From: Rebecca billardiae RCC1528
Lineage: Eukaryota; Haptophyta
Reading direction: 5' to 3'
Assembly (NCBI GenBank): GCA_965240325.2
Contig: OZ251224.1
Span: 1,736,001 to 1,800,000, forward strand
DNA: 64,000 nt
Shown here in pieces: positions 61,291-64,000 of this stretch; within the stretch, counting starts at the first letter, position 1, and every line of letters begins with the position of its first letter. The translations under genes and the position numbers were made by a program. Below the pieces are notes generated by a model, which ran no database searches, was not told the DNA's origin, and saw only the letters and a program-made list of their open reading frames with translations.

Positions 61291-64000
61291 GTGTAAAGTT
61301 GTAAAGTGTAAAGTAGGTCCGGGAGCCCAGCCGGACATGTCCGGCCAGTCCGACCGGACGCATGCTAGCCGCCGCGCCGCCGGCCGCGGGCGCGAGAGGG
61401 CCTGTAAAGTTGTAAAGTGTAAAGTAGGTCCGGGAGCGCACGTCCGGACGGGGCATCGAGCACGAGCCAGGCAAGCACCCAGCCCGGCGTGTAAAGTTGT
61501 ACAGTGTAAAGTAGGTCCGGGAGCCCAGCCGGACATGTCCGGCCAGTCCGACCGGACGCGTGCTGGCCGCCGCGCCGCCGGCCGCGGGCGCGAGAGGGCC
61601 TGTAAAGTTGTAAAGTGTAAAGTAAGTCCGGGAGCGCACGTCCGGACGGGGCATCGAGCACGAACCAGGCCAGCACCCAGCCCGGCGTGTACTAAGTTGT
61701 AAAGTGTAAAGTAGGTCCGGGAGCCCAGCCGGACATGTCCGGCCAGTCCGACCGGACGCGTGCTGGCCGCCGCGCCGCCGGCCGCGGGCGCGAGAGGGCC
61801 TGTAAAGTTGTAAAGTGTAAAGTAAGCCCGGGAGCGCACGTCCGGACGGGGCATCGAGCACGAACCAGGCCAGCACCCAGCCCGGCGTGTAAAGTTGTAA
61901 AGTGTAAAGTAGGTCCGGGAGGCCAGCCGGACATGTCCGGCCAGTCCGACCGGACGCGTGCTGGCCGCCGCGCCGCCGGCCGCGGGCGCGAGAGGGCCTG
62001 TAAAGTTGTAAAGTGTAAAGTAGGTCCGGGAGCGCACGTCCGGACGGGGCATCGAGCACGAGCCAGGCAAGCACCCAGCCCGGCGTGTAAAGTTGTAAAG
62101 TGTAAAGTAGGTCCGGGAGCCCAGCCGGACATGTCCGGCCAGTCCGACCGGACGCGTGCTGGCCGCCGCGCCGCCGGCCGCGGGCGCGAGAGGGCCTGTA
62201 AAGTTGTAAAGTGTAAAGTAAGTCCGGGAGCGCACGTCCGGACGGGGCATCGAGCACGAACCAGGCCAGCACCCAGCCCGGCGTGTACTAAGTTGTAAAG
62301 TGTAAAGTAGGTCCGGGAGCCCAGCCGGACATGTCCGGCCAGTCCGACCGGACGCGTGCTGGCCGCCGCGCCGCCGGCCGCGGGCGCGAGAGGGCCTGTA
62401 AAGTTGTAAAGTGTAAAGTAAGCCCGGGAGCGCACGTCCGGACGGGGCATCGAGCACGAACCAGGCCAGCACCCAGCCCGGCGTGTACTAAGTTGTAAAG
62501 TGTAAAGTAGGTCCGGGAGGCCAGCCGGACATGTCCGGCCAGTCCGACCGGACGCGTGCTGGCCGCCGCGCCGCCGGCCGCGGGCGCGAGAGGGCCTGTG
62601 AAGTTGTAAAGTGTAAAGTAAGTCCGGGAGCGCACGTCCGGACGGGGCATCGAGCACGAACCAGGCCAGCACCCAGCCCGGCGTGTAAAGTTGTAAAGTG
62701 TAAAGTAGGTCCGGGAGGCCAGCCGGACATGTCCGGCCAGTCCGACCGGACGCGTGCTGGCCGCCGCGCCGCCGGCCGCGGGCGCGAGAGGGCCTGTAAA
62801 GTTGTAAAGTGTAAAGTAAGTCCGGGAGCGCACGTCCGGACGGGGCATCGAGCACGAACCAGGCCAGCACCCAGCCCGGCGTGTACTAAGTTGTAAAGTG
62901 TAAAGTAGGTCCGGGAGGCCAGCCGGACATGTCCGGCCAGTCCGACCGGACGCGTGCTGGCCGCCGCGCCGCCGGCCGCGGGCGCGAGAGGGCCTGTAAA
63001 GTTGTAAAGTGTAAAGTAAGTCCGGGAGCGCACGTCCGGACGGGGCATCGAGCACGAGCCAGGCCAGCACCCAGCCCGGCGTGTAAAGTTGTATAAAGTG
63101 TAAAGTAGGTCCGGGAGCCCAGCCGGACATGTCCGGCCAGTCCGACCGGACGCGTGCTGGCCGCCGCGCCGCCGGCCGCGGGCGCGAGAGGGCCTGTAAA
63201 GTTGTAAAGTGTATAGTAGGTCCGGGAGCGCACGTCCGGACGGGGCATCGAGCACGAGCCAGGCCAGCACCCAGCCCGGCGTGTACTAAGTTGTAAAGTG
63301 TAAAGTAGGTCCGGGAGCCCAGCCGGACATGTCCGGCCAGTCCGACCGGACGCATGCTAGCCGCCGCGCCGCCGGCCGCGGGCGCGAGAGGGCCTGTAAA
63401 GTTGTAAAGTGTAAAGTAGGTCCGGGAGCGCACGTCCGGACGGGGCATCGAGCACGAGCCAGGCAAGCACCCAGCCCGGCGTGTAAAGTTGTACAGTGTA
63501 AAGTAGGTCCGGGAGCCCAGCCGGACATGTCCGGCCAGTCCGACCGGACGCGTGCTGGCCGCCGCGCCGCCGGCCGCGGGCGCGAGAGGGCCTGTAAAGT
63601 TGTAAAGTGTAAAGTAAGTCCGGGAGCGCACGTCCGGACGGGGCATCGAGCACGAACCAGGCAAGCACCCAGCCCGGCGTGTAAATAAAGTTGTAAAGTG
63701 TAAAGTAGGTCCGGGAGGCCAGCCGGACATGTCCGGCCAGTCCGACCGGACGCGTGCTGGCCGCCGCGCCGCCGGCCGCGGGCGCGAGAGGGCCTGTAAA
63801 GTTGTAAAGTGTAAAGTAAGTCCGGGAGCGCACGTCCGGACGGGGCATCGAGCACGAACCAGGCAAGCACCCAGCCCGGCGTGTAAATAAAGTTGTAAAG
63901 TGTAAAGTAGGTCCGGGAGGCCAGCCGGACATGTCCGGCCAGTCCGACCGGACGCGTGCTGGCCGCCGCGCCGCCGGCCGCGGGCGCGAGAGGGCCTGTA
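61291..64000. repeat. ~198-bp tandem satellite, about 14 units, continuing past the window
   Basis: Units of 196-201 bp contain two related halves, each opening with TGTAAAGTTGTAAAGTGTAA. Half A continues with CCGGACATGTCCGG and ACCGGACGCGTGCTGGCCGC. Half B continues with GAGCGCACGTCCGGACGGGG and CATCGAGCACGA. CCGGACATGTCCGG recurs near 61331, 61529, 61729 and about every 198 bp to 63925. Unit variants differ at the A start (GTGTAAAG, GTGTACTAAG, GTGTAAATAAAG, GTATAAAG) and at GCCCAGCC/GGCCAGCC, and alternate along the array. The unit is near a multiple of three, so long open frames appear on both strands, but 2-4-bp indels break phase between units; it is not a convincing gene. Confidence 0.9.

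Noticed and set aside
61189-63932. Long open frames (up to about 480 codons) on both strands in the satellite
   Set aside because: They arise because the unit is close to 198 bp (66 codons). The same units are read in different frames after 2-4-bp indels, and there is no start context or domain.
1-64000. CRISPR array, bacterial operon or phage/virus genes
   Set aside because: No direct-repeat/spacer array, no polycistronic layout or ribosome-binding sites; introns and organelle leaders show a nuclear eukaryotic sequence.

Overview
The window looks like nuclear DNA of a GC-rich, complex-plastid alga, most probably a haptophyte or a pelagophyte-like stramenopile; the species cannot be named from the sequence alone. 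Evidence: genes are monocistronic, often split by short GC-rich GT-AG introns (79-206 bp, donors such as GTGCGC, GTACGC, GTGAGC). Several predicted plastid proteins (ClpP, rubredoxin, LON-domain protein, DUF760/EF-hand protein) start with an ER signal peptide followed by a basic or Ser/Ala-rich transit region, with an aromatic residue at the predicted cleavage site in ClpP (AHA|F) and rubredoxin (AAA|Y). This is typical of red-lineage secondary plastids. A deiodinase-like gene appears to read an in-frame TGA as selenocysteine.

Layout. 1-2500: a MITE, a deleted copy of an OTU-protease transposon and AT-richer spacer. 2505-12305: small plastid membrane protein (-), ClpP (-) divergent from P5C reductase (+), sulfotransferase (-), glucose-6-phosphate 1-epimerase-like (-), an 81-aa PDCD4-N-terminus-like gene (-) divergent from rubredoxin (+). 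13534-16343: LON-domain protein (-) divergent from an omega/DHAR-like GST (+). 16701-23828: a 1,922-aa repeat membrane protein with about 52 GCTD...DDGSC units (-) divergent from the deiodinase-like selenoprotein (+). 24219-31325: a MITE, the DUF760/EF-hand gene (-) and a three-level nest of palindromic transposons abutting its start. 31722-37119: an MMPL/RND-type transporter (-) divergent from a ShKT/prolyl-4-hydroxylase (+). 37581-40483: a MITE and a nested OTU-protease transposon. 40979-47527: a 2,182-aa J-domain/coiled-coil/UBA-like/Tudor-like/kinase/RING protein (+). 48101-60734: a degenerate inverted repeat family flanking a coiled-coil protein (-) divergent from a thioredoxin-like protein (+), and an IQ/DPF/NPF coiled-coil protein (-) divergent from the mitochondrial Rieske subunit (+). 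61291-64000: about 14 copies of a roughly 198-bp satellite running off the end.

Seven head-to-head pairs contain 14 of the 19 host genes, with start codons about 160-570 bp apart; CCAAT boxes lie in four of these spacers and before the giant kinase gene. No pathway links the neighbours: the set mixes plastid proteostasis and redox, mitochondrial respiration, Golgi/ER modification and signalling. The most unusual items are the J-domain/kinase/RING fusion, the OTU transposon nested in a MITE whose empty site is also in the window, the three-level palindromic nest, the selenoprotein, and the giant repeat receptor-like protein.
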